Source: CAYYOS01 sp964473355
Lineage (GTDB): Bacteria; Pseudomonadota; Gammaproteobacteria; Burkholderiales; REEB80
Length of the DNA stretch: 29,843 bases
Assembly (NCBI GenBank): GCA_964473355.1
Contig: CAYYOS010000010.1
Location: forward strand, 1 to 29,843
Direction of reading: 5' to 3'
A program made the position numbers and the translations under genes. Position 1 is the first letter of the stretch, and each line of letters begins with the position of its first letter. Shown one piece after another: positions 1 to 8,190 of this stretch. The notes beneath the pieces were generated by a model, which had not been told where the DNA came from, searched no databases, and saw nothing but the letters and a program-made list of their open reading frames with translations.

Positions 1-1
1 G

Positions 2-304
2 GAGGCGACGCTAAAAATCGCCGACCGCGTACTACCGGGATTTGGCGAGGAGATGCGGCGGGTCAGCTTGCATTATGTGCCCACCGCGATATTGTCGCGG
101 CAAGTTGCGGTAATACGCGGGCGATGTTTAGTTATTAATCTCCCCGGGCAGCCTCGAGCGATAGGTCAAACCTTAAATGGAATTTTTGCGGCAGTGCCCG
201 ATTGCATTGAACTCATAGGCGGCCCGCTGCTTCAGTTAAACGATGAAGTCTTGCAGACCTTGCGCCATACTCAGTTGATGGCCGGCGGTTCCCCACCCCA
301 TTAG
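2..304 (+). CDS. mogA: Molybdopterin adenylyltransferase MogA, C-terminal part (5' truncated by window edge)
   Basis: MogA adenylylates molybdopterin in the cytoplasm before molybdate insertion during molybdenum cofactor synthesis. Only about 100 C-terminal residues lie in the window; the frame is open from base 2, so the start is outside. The visible part has the family landmarks: LPGFGEEMRR, then SLHYVPTAILSRQ, then the NLPGQP loop followed by an IGQTL helix, and GIFAAVPDCIELIGG near the end. The stretch between the NLPGQP loop and GIFAAVP is short compared with the E. coli-type protein, which carries extra residues there; short versions are common elsewhere in the family. The stop is TAG at 302-304. 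The gene converges on the transglutaminase-like gene, with only 4 bases between their stops. Confidence 0.88.
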   Translation, partial: EATLKIADRVLPGFGEEMRRVSLHYVPTAILSRQVAVIRGRCLVINLPGQPRAIGQTLNGIFAAVPDCIELIGGPLLQLNDEVLQTLRHTQLMAGGSPPH

Positions 305-308
305 GCCG

Positions 309-1376
309 TCAGATCAATTCCGCCGCCTCTATTCGGTACTTAAACCTGGGGGCATCCAACGATTCCCGGGGCACCCCGGCTATTTCCGCGTGTGGATACA
401 TAAAAAAGTTTAAGGCTCGCGTGCCCTTAAGCGGCGTCATGGAGAAATCTCGACCGTGGTTAAACGCCACCCAATTCATTTCCCAGGCGCCAAATAACTT
501 TTCGCGCAAAGCTATAATTTTTGGGTCGTCTAAAGGTAGTTTTTCTTCCAGTACCGCTTTACGCACGTCAGCGGGATCCACGGGGATCCAGCCCAAGCCC
601 GCTAAATAGAATTCAGCGCGGCAATGTTGCGCTTTGGTAATCTCGCCAGATTTTCCTAAGCTTTTAAATTGACTGGACTCGGCGACGCGGATGCCAAATT
701 TTTCTCGTGCCGGTAGCCCCGCAGCGCGGGCCAAACCCACGAACAGGGCGTTGATATCGGTGCATTTTCCGCCAAAATTCCCGCTTTCCAACATAAATTT
801 AATATCGCCTCGGCCACACCCCTCGATCTTAGGATCGCGATAAGTGTTCTCTACCACCCAGTCGTAGATGGCCTTCGCCTTCTCCAGAGGATTTTTAGCC
901 CCCCGGATAATTTCCGCGGTGGTCGTTAAAACGATACCGTCGCGGGGCATGTGTTCGGTGGGCTTCAAGTACTTCGCAACATCAAGAGGTAGCCGTGCGC
1001 TCGTTTGGCCTTTGTAGCGGCTGAGATCCACGTGCCGGTCCATGGTACGGACGTGGGTAATGACCTCCGCGTGGCGCGCGCCAGGTTTTTGCCACTGCGC
1101 GTGATAGACCGACGTATGGTAGACGGGCTCCTCCCGAAATTCCGCATGTTCCGGTGTCCCCCGCCACACACCTCCCATAGCCTGTTGATAGGGCGATTGA
1201 GTTTCCGGTACCGGCAGCCATAATTGCGCTGGCGTGCCTTCGTCCGGCAAATCCACTTGATAGGTGATCTTAAAGGTGCGCCACGGGATGGGGCTTTCTT
1301 GAGCACTAATCCTGCCGGGAAGTGCCGAAGCCACGGCGGCGTAGCTGCTATATCTCAGAAAATCACGGCGATCCAT
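309..1376 (-). CDS. Tat-exported transglutaminase-like protein
   Basis: 355-residue protein with an N-terminal twin-arginine signal (MDRRDFLRYSS, then a short hydrophobic stretch to about residue 25), so it is probably folded in the cytoplasm and exported to the periplasm. The transglutaminase-like (papain-fold) triad is visible: Cys205 in GGKCTDINALF, His251 in AQHCRAEFYL and Asp267 in GWIPVDPADV. Members of this superfamily act as peptidases or transamidases; no substrate can be read from the sequence. An in-frame ATG at 1400 would add 8 residues, but the ATG at 1376 has an AGGAGA ribosome-binding site 7 bases upstream and places the twin arginines at positions 3-4, so it is preferred. Divergent from the first PilZ-like gene. 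Confidence 0.8.
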   Translation of the reverse strand: MDRRDFLRYSSYAAVASALPGRISAQESPIPWRTFKITYQVDLPDEGTPAQLWLPVPETQSPYQQAMGGVWRGTPEHAEFREEPVYHTSVYHAQWQKPGARHAEVITHVRTMDRHVDLSRYKGQTSARLPLDVAKYLKPTEHMPRDGIVLTTTAEIIRGAKNPLEKAKAIYDWVVENTYRDPKIEGCGRGDIKFMLESGNFGGKCTDINALFVGLARAAGLPAREKFGIRVAESSQFKSLGKSGEITKAQHCRAEFYLAGLGWIPVDPADVRKAVLEEKLPLDDPKIIALREKLFGAWEMNWVAFNHGRDFSMTPLKGTRALNFFMYPHAEIAGVPRESLDAPRFKYRIEAAELI

Positions 1377-1471
1377 AACGGTTCTCCTGGAAATATGCAA
1401 TTGAAATGCTTTCTTGTGTAACGGCTACCAAATGTCTATCATTACTGACTTCAGACTATAGCAAAGTATAA

Positions 1472-3124
1472 ATGTTCGATTTTAGAAGTTTTATCAATGC
1501 CTTGGTGGGCAAAAAATCCGGTGACCCGGTAGGCGATTTAAAGTCGGCCACAATTTGGGTACAAGAATTGCCCGAAGCCGACATTCACCGCGCTCAATCA
1601 GAAATAATTAAAGCGCTGGTGTCCATAAATGATAACAAAAAAACCACGCTAAAAGAACGAATTCGTGTATTACTTTATTTAGATGAAAAAGCCCGCGGTT
1701 TGCAGGAAATTTTATGCCGCGAATACTTGCTGCACGCCGACCAGCCGGATGCCCAGGAAAAGTTTTACTTGCCTACGATACTTGGGTTTTGGAATGAAAT
1801 GGGCGCGGCTTATCAGATTTGCATCCGCGCTTTTGCGGAAGGTCCGGCGGGCAGCCGATTGCGCAGTCAACTACCCTTACTTACGGCGCGCGCCTTGCGC
1901 AATTTTGCGATGCAGGCCAAATGGAGTTACATCCGCTATTTGCCTGTGGAAACAACGGTGTGGCGAACACTAAATCGGCTATACCGATTTGCTGAACGCG
2001 AACAATTTCACACCACACCCGTTTCCTTGTATCCGAATCTTAGCGATCAAACTACTTGCACTGCAGAATTTGTTCACCCTTTAATGCTTTATGCTGCCAA
2101 CCCGGAAAACTTGCTACCCATGCAGATTGAAATGGTTGATAAGTGGCTGGATAGTTGGGCTAAAAGTATTTCACTTGAAAGTGATTTTCGCCCCCATCGC
2201 CAACTATATGCCGTTAACTTAAGCGATACGAAACCGGCGCGGCGTCTGCGGCGCAATATGCTTGGTGAAAAATACCGTTACTGGGGCGTAGGTTTATTAT
2301 TGGTTTTAATAAGCAAGACCATAGAGCAGTTAAAAAACGGTGAGCTGCCGGGGCGCTTAAAGTTAGGCGAGGATTGCCGCCTGCCCGCTTGTCTCGATTT
2401 GATTGAACTCATAGCAAAACGCTGGGCAGGCCAAGGCGGGGCGCGAAAACATGATCGCCAACCCAACGTCAGAGTGGTGCAGGTTGTCCAAGGCTTGATG
2501 GAAATTATGATTCAATTAAAGCCCGGTGCCGCAAAATCGCGTCGGCCTATGGTCGGGGACAATGTCGACTATCAAATTATGCCGGGCACCGACGCGGCCG
2601 CAGGGCACAAGCTCAACCCTCATAAACCTAGCGCGGTCGGGGCAGAATTATTTGAACCCGCCACTGAACAGTGGATGATGGAAAACGAAAGTTTATCCGG
2701 CTATGGCGCGTCTTTAAATGCCAGCAACCACGGGCGTAGTAATCTGAAAATCGGCATGCTGATTGGCCTAAAACCCGAAGCAAAAAAACAATTTGCCCTA
2801 GGGGTGGCGCGGCGCATACAAAAAAATGTTGCCAACAAAACCTACGTGGGCATCCAAACGCTCACCCAAGCGCCCGTCTTGGTTCATTTACACCCCGTGC
2901 CGGGTCAAGCCAAGCGATCTAATAGCATCGATGCCATTTATGTTCCGGAATCCGTTCCCGCAAAAATTGACCGGAGTCTGCTGGTTCCACCAGAAGCGTT
3001 TACACGGGGTAAGTTGATGGAACTGCGAGCGCAAGGCCGCGCTTACACTATCCGTCTTGCACAAATCCTAGAGCAATCCGATGACTATGCGCGGATAAGT
3101 TTTGATGTTCTGGCAAAAAATTAG
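1472..3124 (+). CDS. PilZ-like domain protein, paralog A
   Basis: 550-residue cytoplasmic protein with no signal peptide or membrane segment. Residues about 1-310 are predominantly helical and carry landmarks shared with the other copies in this window, such as KWSYIRY..VW..LNRLYRFAE near 150-175 and LKLGEDCRLPAC near 297-307. The C-terminal part resembles PilZ: RKHDR at 325-329, then W401 and N405-E-S407-x-x-G410, then a barrel-like run (IGMLIGLKPE, ALGVARRIQ, YVGIQTL) to about 475. In canonical PilZ proteins RxxxR and [D/N]xSxxG contact cyclic di-GMP, so a c-di-GMP receptor role is inferred; the partner is unknown. The two motifs are 80 residues apart, farther than usual. Start is ATG 1472 with no strong Shine-Dalgarno. 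A TAG stop at 3122-3124 precedes the esterase by 33 bases, so the two may be co-transcribed. Confidence 0.72.
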   Translation: MFDFRSFINALVGKKSGDPVGDLKSATIWVQELPEADIHRAQSEIIKALVSINDNKKTTLKERIRVLLYLDEKARGLQEILCREYLLHADQPDAQEKFYLPTILGFWNEMGAAYQICIRAFAEGPAGSRLRSQLPLLTARALRNFAMQAKWSYIRYLPVETTVWRTLNRLYRFAEREQFHTTPVSLYPNLSDQTTCTAEFVHPLMLYAANPENLLPMQIEMVDKWLDSWAKSISLESDFRPHRQLYAVNLSDTKPARRLRRNMLGEKYRYWGVGLLLVLISKTIEQLKNGELPGRLKLGEDCRLPACLDLIELIAKRWAGQGGARKHDRQPNVRVVQVVQGLMEIMIQLKPGAAKSRRPMVGDNVDYQIMPGTDAAAGHKLNPHKPSAVGAELFEPATEQWMMENESLSGYGASLNASNHGRSNLKIGMLIGLKPEAKKQFALGVARRIQKNVANKTYVGIQTLTQAPVLVHLHPVPGQAKRSNSIDAIYVPESVPAKIDRSLLVPPEAFTRGKLMELRAQGRAYTIRLAQILEQSDDYARISFDVLAKN

Positions 3125-3157
3125 ACCTGCGGCATAACGTTATCGCAGCGCATCTTT

Positions 3158-3838
3158 GTGGTAAATAGCAGCGAACTGGAATGTATTGAGATTGCTAGCG
3201 GCGATAATCCGCAGGCCAGCATTATTTGGCTGCACGGTCTGGGCGCGGATGGCCACGATTTTACGCCGATGGTCACGGAGCTCGCGCTACCAGCGACTTT
3301 AAACCTTCGCTTTATATTCCCGCATGCGCCGTTTATACCTATCACGATAAATGGCGGCGCCGTAATGCGCGGCTGGTACGACATCCGTGCCCTTGGCTTA
3401 CTCCGTGACGAAGACGAGACGGGCATTCGGAGCGCACAAAATCGGGTAGAAAATCTAATCAGGAACGAGCTCGACCGCGGGATAAAGGCACATCGCATTG
3501 TGCTCGCCGGCTTTTCCCAAGGCGGGGCGATCGCCCTTCATACGGCATTTCGCCATCAAAGGAAACTTGCCGGCGTGCTCGCGCTCTCAACTTATCTGCC
3601 GCTGGCGTCGTCTTTTTTAAACGAAGCCCATCCAAGCAATTTAGCGGTTCCAATTTTTTTAGCGCACGGGCTATACGATAACGTTATCCCACTCGCTGGC
3701 GCCATAGCTACGCGAGAATTGTTAGCGCAGGCGGGTTCCCCCCTAGAGTGGCATGAATATAAAATGGGCCACGCTGTTTGTGAAGCGGAGATTTCGGATA
3801 TTCGCACTTGGTTAGTGGAGACATTACAAGCCCAGTAG
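3158..3838 (+). CDS. Alpha/beta-hydrolase carboxylesterase (EstB / phospholipase-carboxylesterase family)
   Basis: 226-residue serine hydrolase of the small carboxylesterase / lysophospholipase-like family (YpfH, EstB), cytoplasmic, expected to cleave short-chain esters or thioesters. Visible motifs: LHGLGADGHDF (oxyanion region) near 25-35, the Arg-Gly-Trp-Tyr-Asp-Ile segment near 71-76, nucleophile Ser120 in AGFSQGG, acid Asp174 in HGLYDNVIP and His205 in KMGHAVC. Length is typical. The start used is GTG at 3158; no in-frame ATG lies nearby, so the exact N-terminus is moderately uncertain. It follows paralog A on the same strand and ends 18 bases before the convergent end of paralog B. Confidence 0.87.
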   Translation: MVNSSELECIEIASGDNPQASIIWLHGLGADGHDFTPMVTELALPATLNLRFIFPHAPFIPITINGGAVMRGWYDIRALGLLRDEDETGIRSAQNRVENLIRNELDRGIKAHRIVLAGFSQGGAIALHTAFRHQRKLAGVLALSTYLPLASSFLNEAHPSNLAVPIFLAHGLYDNVIPLAGAIATRELLAQAGSPLEWHEYKMGHAVCEAEISDIRTWLVETLQAQ

Positions 3839-3856
3839 TAGCGTGATTGGATACGC

Positions 3857-5521
3857 TTAGGCGATAGCGCCGAGCACCTCGATCGCAGCACGAGCCCAAT
3901 CATCCTGTTTCTCCGCCGCTTCCCCCATAATAATGCGATAGGACTTTGTTCGCGCCGTTAACTCGAGCTTACGGCCTTTAGCATATTCGACATTTTGCAT
4001 AATAAGGGTGGCATTATTTGCTGCCGTCTCTTCCTTGGGTAGATAGATCGAAATAAAAGGTAACGAAGCGGCGCTACCCGTATTTTGACCGGCGCTTTTG
4101 TTTAACTCGCGCAGTTCAACGCTGACCGGGGCACGGCACACAATTTCGATGCCCACGTAAAATTGATCTGGCAATATTTTTTGCATACGACGAATCACGC
4201 CCAACATCCAACGGGAATTCTTCTCCACTTTTAAACCAACCAATTTGCCGGGTTTAAGCCAATCATTATTTTTCTCTTTTATCACCGCCCCAAATCCTTG
4301 CTCGCTTTCATTTTCCATAATCCAACGCTCGGTGCCGGCAGTTTTTGATTCTTCCGAATGACGCGCCTGGCTGCGTCGAGTTATGGTGCGAGTGGTGATA
4401 AAACCATACATTTTGACATCCAACATTTCGTCGTAGCTGATAGGCACATCGCGTCTGCCCGCGTGTAAGGCGTTATCCTCTTTAATGTTCTCGTGAATTT
4501 GCGGGAACCCTTGGGTTACCTCAATAATTTTTTTTGTTGCTACGCGCGCATGTTTGCGAGGCGAACGTGGTACGCCTGTTTGAGCCCATGCGGCGATAAC
4601 AGTGTCGAGCAAACTTAGGCAAGCCGGTAATTTACAATCCTCACCAAGCTTTAGCCGCGCTTGCGAGTCGCCATTTTGAATTGCCGTCTTGCATTGTGTC
4701 AACGCATCGGTAAGGCTTTTTGTGCTCCAATAGCGCTTCATAGGGTCGCGCTCGTAGTTACGAATGCGCCGCGCGCCTCGGTCTTCATTAAAAGCGCAAA
4801 AAAAACCGTGGCGGCTATCATCATAACGCTGCTCCAAAACCAAGCCATCCGACCAGGTACGGAGCCAGTGGTCTGCTAACTCAAGCTGACGAGGATATAA
4901 GGCGCCGCTATTTAACTTTTCAAGCATCATCGCCTGAACATATTCGCGCTCGCAGCAGGTCACGCTTTTATCGGGCTCATATAATTTTAGCGGCTTTCGT
5001 TGAAATTCCTGAAACTCGGCGAACCGGTAAAGGTTATGTATGTGCTTCCACGTGCGCGCTTCCGGGGGTTCATAGCGGAAATAGTGCCACTTAGATTCTT
5101 GCGAAAAAAAACGCATCGCCCGAGACGCGATTAAAGGCAAAGAGTCTATCCACGGATTGTCGTCTGGGTGCGCAACATATTCCATGATGAATCCGTGATA
5201 AGCCTTGGTCATATTCCAATAATAAATTCTAATTGCGTCCCACAGCTTACGTTCAGTGGATTTTGACATGCGCGGACTTGCCAGATACTGTTTGCACAAT
5301 CCCTGCTGTAAACTTTGGCTGGATTCATCTAAAAACATCAGCACAGCTAAGCGCTCGCGTGAAAAGACTAGTTCGTCGTTAAGTTCTGCTAACTTCTGCA
5401 GTATTTCAGCGTGTGCCGCATAGCTGTCCCGCAGGGATAAATTTTCCATCCAGGAGCTGATGGATTTGAGATCGCTCAAAGGGGTGAGAGGTTTTTTCCG
5501 CGTAAAGGGAAGATTAAACAT
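3857..5521 (-). CDS. PilZ-like domain protein, paralog B
   Basis: 554-residue paralog of the protein at 1472-3124, with the same order of parts. A helical N-terminal region includes KWHYFRY..P.ARTW..IHNLYRFAE near 145-170 and LKLGEDCKLPAC near 290-301, almost identical to copy A. The PilZ-like part has RKHAR at 322-326, W400, N404-E-S406-x-x-G409 and the barrel-like strands (GKLVGLKVE, LGVIRRMQ, YVGIEIV). The separation of the two motifs is 82 residues. Cytoplasmic, with c-di-GMP binding inferred from motif conservation only. Copies A and B look more alike than either is to C or D, which suggests the more recent duplication. Start ATG at 5521; no strong Shine-Dalgarno. It lies 196 bases downstream of paralog C on the same strand. 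Confidence 0.72.
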   Translation of the reverse strand: MFNLPFTRKKPLTPLSDLKSISSWMENLSLRDSYAAHAEILQKLAELNDELVFSRERLAVLMFLDESSQSLQQGLCKQYLASPRMSKSTERKLWDAIRIYYWNMTKAYHGFIMEYVAHPDDNPWIDSLPLIASRAMRFFSQESKWHYFRYEPPEARTWKHIHNLYRFAEFQEFQRKPLKLYEPDKSVTCCEREYVQAMMLEKLNSGALYPRQLELADHWLRTWSDGLVLEQRYDDSRHGFFCAFNEDRGARRIRNYERDPMKRYWSTKSLTDALTQCKTAIQNGDSQARLKLGEDCKLPACLSLLDTVIAAWAQTGVPRSPRKHARVATKKIIEVTQGFPQIHENIKEDNALHAGRRDVPISYDEMLDVKMYGFITTRTITRRSQARHSEESKTAGTERWIMENESEQGFGAVIKEKNNDWLKPGKLVGLKVEKNSRWMLGVIRRMQKILPDQFYVGIEIVCRAPVSVELRELNKSAGQNTGSAASLPFISIYLPKEETAANNATLIMQNVEYAKGRKLELTARTKSYRIIMGEAAEKQDDWARAAIEVLGAIA

Positions 5522-5717
5522 CTTAATTCGCTCGAGCGCCGCGCATGTTTTACCCTTTATCAGACGATATTCCGCCTGTTATTGTTTTCGGTGGCTACGG
5601 GTTATATTGTATACGCCAACGGAATAGGCTGCTAGAGGGTGCGGGCCGGTAGATGCGCAGCAAATTAGTGTGCAAGAACGCGCAAAATCTAAGCCGCGCT
5701 GTACAGGCGGTGTTTTT

Positions 5718-7355
5718 TTAACTGGTGGGCACGACTTCAAATTGCACGTACTCAAAATCATCACCCCGCTCGAGTACTTTCGTTAAGCTAATGGTTTGCT
5801 TTGAATCGGGCAGCCAAAGTTGATATTTTTTATTGGGCGTGAAGCTCCCACCCGCTAGCAATAAACAATGGCTTGGCGCGGGGTCGTTTAACGCCAAACC
5901 CTTTAAATGGCGGGTATCGGTGAGCGATCTCAATTCCACCGCTTGGGCGGGTGTCGCCGATAAGGCTTGTAAGCCCACTAAAACTTTAAGTTCTGCGTCA
6001 CGCACCATGCGGCGAATAATGCCTACCAGCCATTGATTTTCGTCTTGGCGTTTTACCGCCACCAACGCGCCTACCTTTACCCAGTCCTCATTTAGCTGCG
6101 GAATGACTGCGCCAAACCCCCCGGCACTTTTATTTTCCATGGTCCAGGTTTCAGTTTTCTCGTCCAAATTTTCCGTCTGAGCATGTTTAAGCGCGGCCTC
6201 ACGAATAAGTTTTTTTGTTTTGTCGGTAACAAAACCATACAGTTTCAAATCCACACGTTCCATGTACAAAATATCTTTGTTCTCCATAAAAATGGGATCG
6301 GTTTTTTTTGCATAGTTGCTTATGTGATAATGGACATCTGTGAAGGAATGTAACACATGGAAGCGTGCTATCTCCTGACTGCGCTCATGTTGGCGCTGCG
6401 GCGAAGTGGGCGACCAATAAACAATAAGATGCCTCACCACTTCGAGCAATTCTTGGGTAGTCGCGTTCTCCGCAAAATCCATATCTGACTGTTTACCTTT
6501 TTCTTGCAAGGTTGCGGCAAGATTTTGCAGTTTAGGGATCGCGTCTCCAGCGCTAAAAAAGAATGTGGTAGAACTAAACTGCAAGTTATTAGGAATTCGG
6601 GAGGGAGGTTTAGCAGTGACCAAATCAAAATAAAAAACACTGCTTGCGGCACGCGCCTCGCCAATTTCAAAAGCGCTGGCTACGTGGGACACGATGCGTT
6701 CAGTAATTTCAATTTTTTTGGGGGTTAAACTATTAGGCGAAGACACATCCAACATAAACGCCTTAATGAGTTCTTGCACCACTGTCGTGGTCTCGCGTTC
6801 CTGCGGATATGCAGATAAAAGACTGCGCGCGGCGCGTTCACTTTCGGCCAAGAAAGTAAGCGTCGCCATCTCGCGCCAAATACGCTCATCAATTACCCGA
6901 TAACGCATATAAAGCCATTTCTTTTGTTCCGCCAGTGCGCGCATGGCGCGTACCATTAGCGTGGGTTGCTGATTTGCCAAGGCAGCTGTGCCCGATTGCT
7001 TAATCGCCTCCAGACATTGCAAATATGCACTGTAACGACGTTGCGAAAAATCGCTAATCACCGCCCATAGCTGATGCTCCTGGATTTTTTGCATACGCAC
7101 CGCAGCAGCGAGATAGTCGTTACTTAGTTTTCTGCGGTGCGGCTGCCCAGTTTCATCCAGCAGTTTAAATAGCGTGATCCGATCAGAAAGCGCAAACGAT
7201 TCGGCATCCTTCACCGACTCCAGCCAAAAATTAATCTCTCCTAGCGCTTTATAAGGGTCTTCCGCGACCAATTCGCCCAGCAATTTTTGCCGGTCTTGAG
7301 GTTTTGCGAGAGGATGATCGTTGGCTTTTCGCCACAATTGATTGATTTTAAACAT
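5718..7355 (-). CDS. PilZ-like domain protein, paralog C
   Basis: 545-residue paralog, more diverged. N-terminal landmarks persist (KWLYMRY..DERIW near 146-160), but the LKLGEDC..PAC segment of copies A and B is not recognisable. PilZ-like motifs: RQHER at 321-325, W404, N408-K-S410-x-x-G413, followed by VGALVAVKRQ, LVGIIRRMV and VLVGLQAL; motif separation is 87 residues. Between the motifs it shares KLYGFVTDKT with KMYGFITTRT of copy B, so the insert itself is homologous between B and C. Start ATG at 7355 has a plausible AAGGT ribosome-binding site. Cytoplasmic; c-di-GMP binding is inferred. Transcribed towards paralog B, and divergent from the lipase-like gene across a 208-base region that contains a strong hairpin. 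Confidence 0.7.
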   Translation of the reverse strand: MFKINQLWRKANDHPLAKPQDRQKLLGELVAEDPYKALGEINFWLESVKDAESFALSDRITLFKLLDETGQPHRRKLSNDYLAAAVRMQKIQEHQLWAVISDFSQRRYSAYLQCLEAIKQSGTAALANQQPTLMVRAMRALAEQKKWLYMRYRVIDERIWREMATLTFLAESERAARSLLSAYPQERETTTVVQELIKAFMLDVSSPNSLTPKKIEITERIVSHVASAFEIGEARAASSVFYFDLVTAKPPSRIPNNLQFSSTTFFFSAGDAIPKLQNLAATLQEKGKQSDMDFAENATTQELLEVVRHLIVYWSPTSPQRQHERSQEIARFHVLHSFTDVHYHISNYAKKTDPIFMENKDILYMERVDLKLYGFVTDKTKKLIREAALKHAQTENLDEKTETWTMENKSAGGFGAVIPQLNEDWVKVGALVAVKRQDENQWLVGIIRRMVRDAELKVLVGLQALSATPAQAVELRSLTDTRHLKGLALNDPAPSHCLLLAGGSFTPNKKYQLWLPDSKQTISLTKVLERGDDFEYVQFEVVPTS

Positions 7356-7481
7356 AGTTACCTTTTAACCTGCTCTCCCCGATAAAATACTAAGTGCCCG
7401 TCTGCGCTTGTATTTTGGACGATATCAAACCCTCGTCCTCCGTTCAACGAATAATATAACGTAATTAGAGCATTTTACGTG

Positions 7482-7531
7482 CCAGGGGTCCGGACCAAGG
7501 TCATGTAAGCAACGTTGGCCGGACTCTCTGG
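7482..7531. other. Intergenic imperfect hairpin ahead of the lipase-like gene
   Basis: An outer CCAG (7482-7485) pairs with CTGG (7528-7531). The inner arm GTCCGG-A-CCAA (7488-7498) pairs with TTGGCCGGAC (7515-7524), giving 10 base pairs with one bulged A and a 16-base loop. There is no T-run on either side, so it does not look like an intrinsic terminator. It sits about 30 bases upstream of the lipase-like start and would be in its 5' leader if transcription begins further upstream. It could be an RNA regulatory structure or a protein-binding palindrome. Confidence 0.45.
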
Positions 7532-7563
7532 TCAGATAAATTACTTATGGTTGTAAAACCGTG

Positions 7564-8190
7564 ATGAGCTCTGAAATTATTGTCTTGGTTCCAGGTTTGT
7601 GGATGCCCGCCATAGCGTTTGGCCTGCAGGGGCTTTGGTTACAGAAGTACCTGCCCACGCATCGTTTTCGCTACCCCTCGGTGCGCAGCAACTTGACCAC
7701 CAACAGGCGACGATTAGCAAAGTATTGCGGGCAGTTTTCGGTGGATAGAATTCACTTTGTCTGTCACAGTTTGGGTGGTCTAATAACGCTGGCGATGCTC
7801 CGGGATTGTGCCACCATTCCAGTAGGAAGGGTGGTGCTCTTAGGTGTCCCCGTCGCTGGCAATCAGGTGGCGAGCAAACTAGCGGGTATGCGCCTGCCAA
7901 AAATGCTCCTTGGCGCAAGCATATGCGAGTGGTTAACCCAGTCACACCATAAGGATAAATTCGACTGCGAAATCGGCGTTATTTCCGGGAGTAAAAGTTT
8001 CGGTGCAGGACGTTTCGTCGCGCACATTCCTCGTCCCAATGACGGCGTCGTTACGGTAGCCGAAAGTACGCTTAGCGGAGCTAAAGATAGCATTGTGTTA
8101 AATGTAAGCCACTCCGGAATGTTGTTTTCCCGCGAAGTGGCAACTCAAATTGCCACATTTATTACGACCGGCGTTTTTTCTCATGAATAA
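7564..8190 (+). CDS. Lipase-like alpha/beta hydrolase (PGAP1/lipase-type)
   Basis: 208-residue alpha/beta hydrolase without a signal peptide. It opens with a strand and oxyanion-type loop (IIVLVPGLWMP) and has the nucleophile elbow CHSLGG with Ser69. Asp160 in RPNDGVVTVAES and His183 in VSHSGML complete a plausible triad. The layout matches small triacylglycerol-lipase / PGAP1-like esterases in proteobacteria; substrate unknown. A GTG at 7561 directly precedes the ATG at 7564, so the N-terminus may be one residue longer. No clear ribosome-binding site. Its last 8 bases overlap the start of the downstream lipoprotein peptidase, suggesting translational coupling. Confidence 0.75.
   Translation: MSSEIIVLVPGLWMPAIAFGLQGLWLQKYLPTHRFRYPSVRSNLTTNRRRLAKYCGQFSVDRIHFVCHSLGGLITLAMLRDCATIPVGRVVLLGVPVAGNQVASKLAGMRLPKMLLGASICEWLTQSHHKDKFDCEIGVISGSKSFGAGRFVAHIPRPNDGVVTVAESTLSGAKDSIVLNVSHSGMLFSREVATQIATFITTGVFSHE

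Noticed and set aside
5568..5626. TATTCCG/CGGAATA inverted repeat between paralogs C and B
   Set aside because: Only 7 bp with a 45-base loop; easily expected by chance in about 200 bases.
5700..5720. T-run near the end of paralog C as a terminator
   Set aside because: The T-run is on the plus strand, where no gene ends; on the transcribed strand it is an A-run, and the preceding stem is weak.
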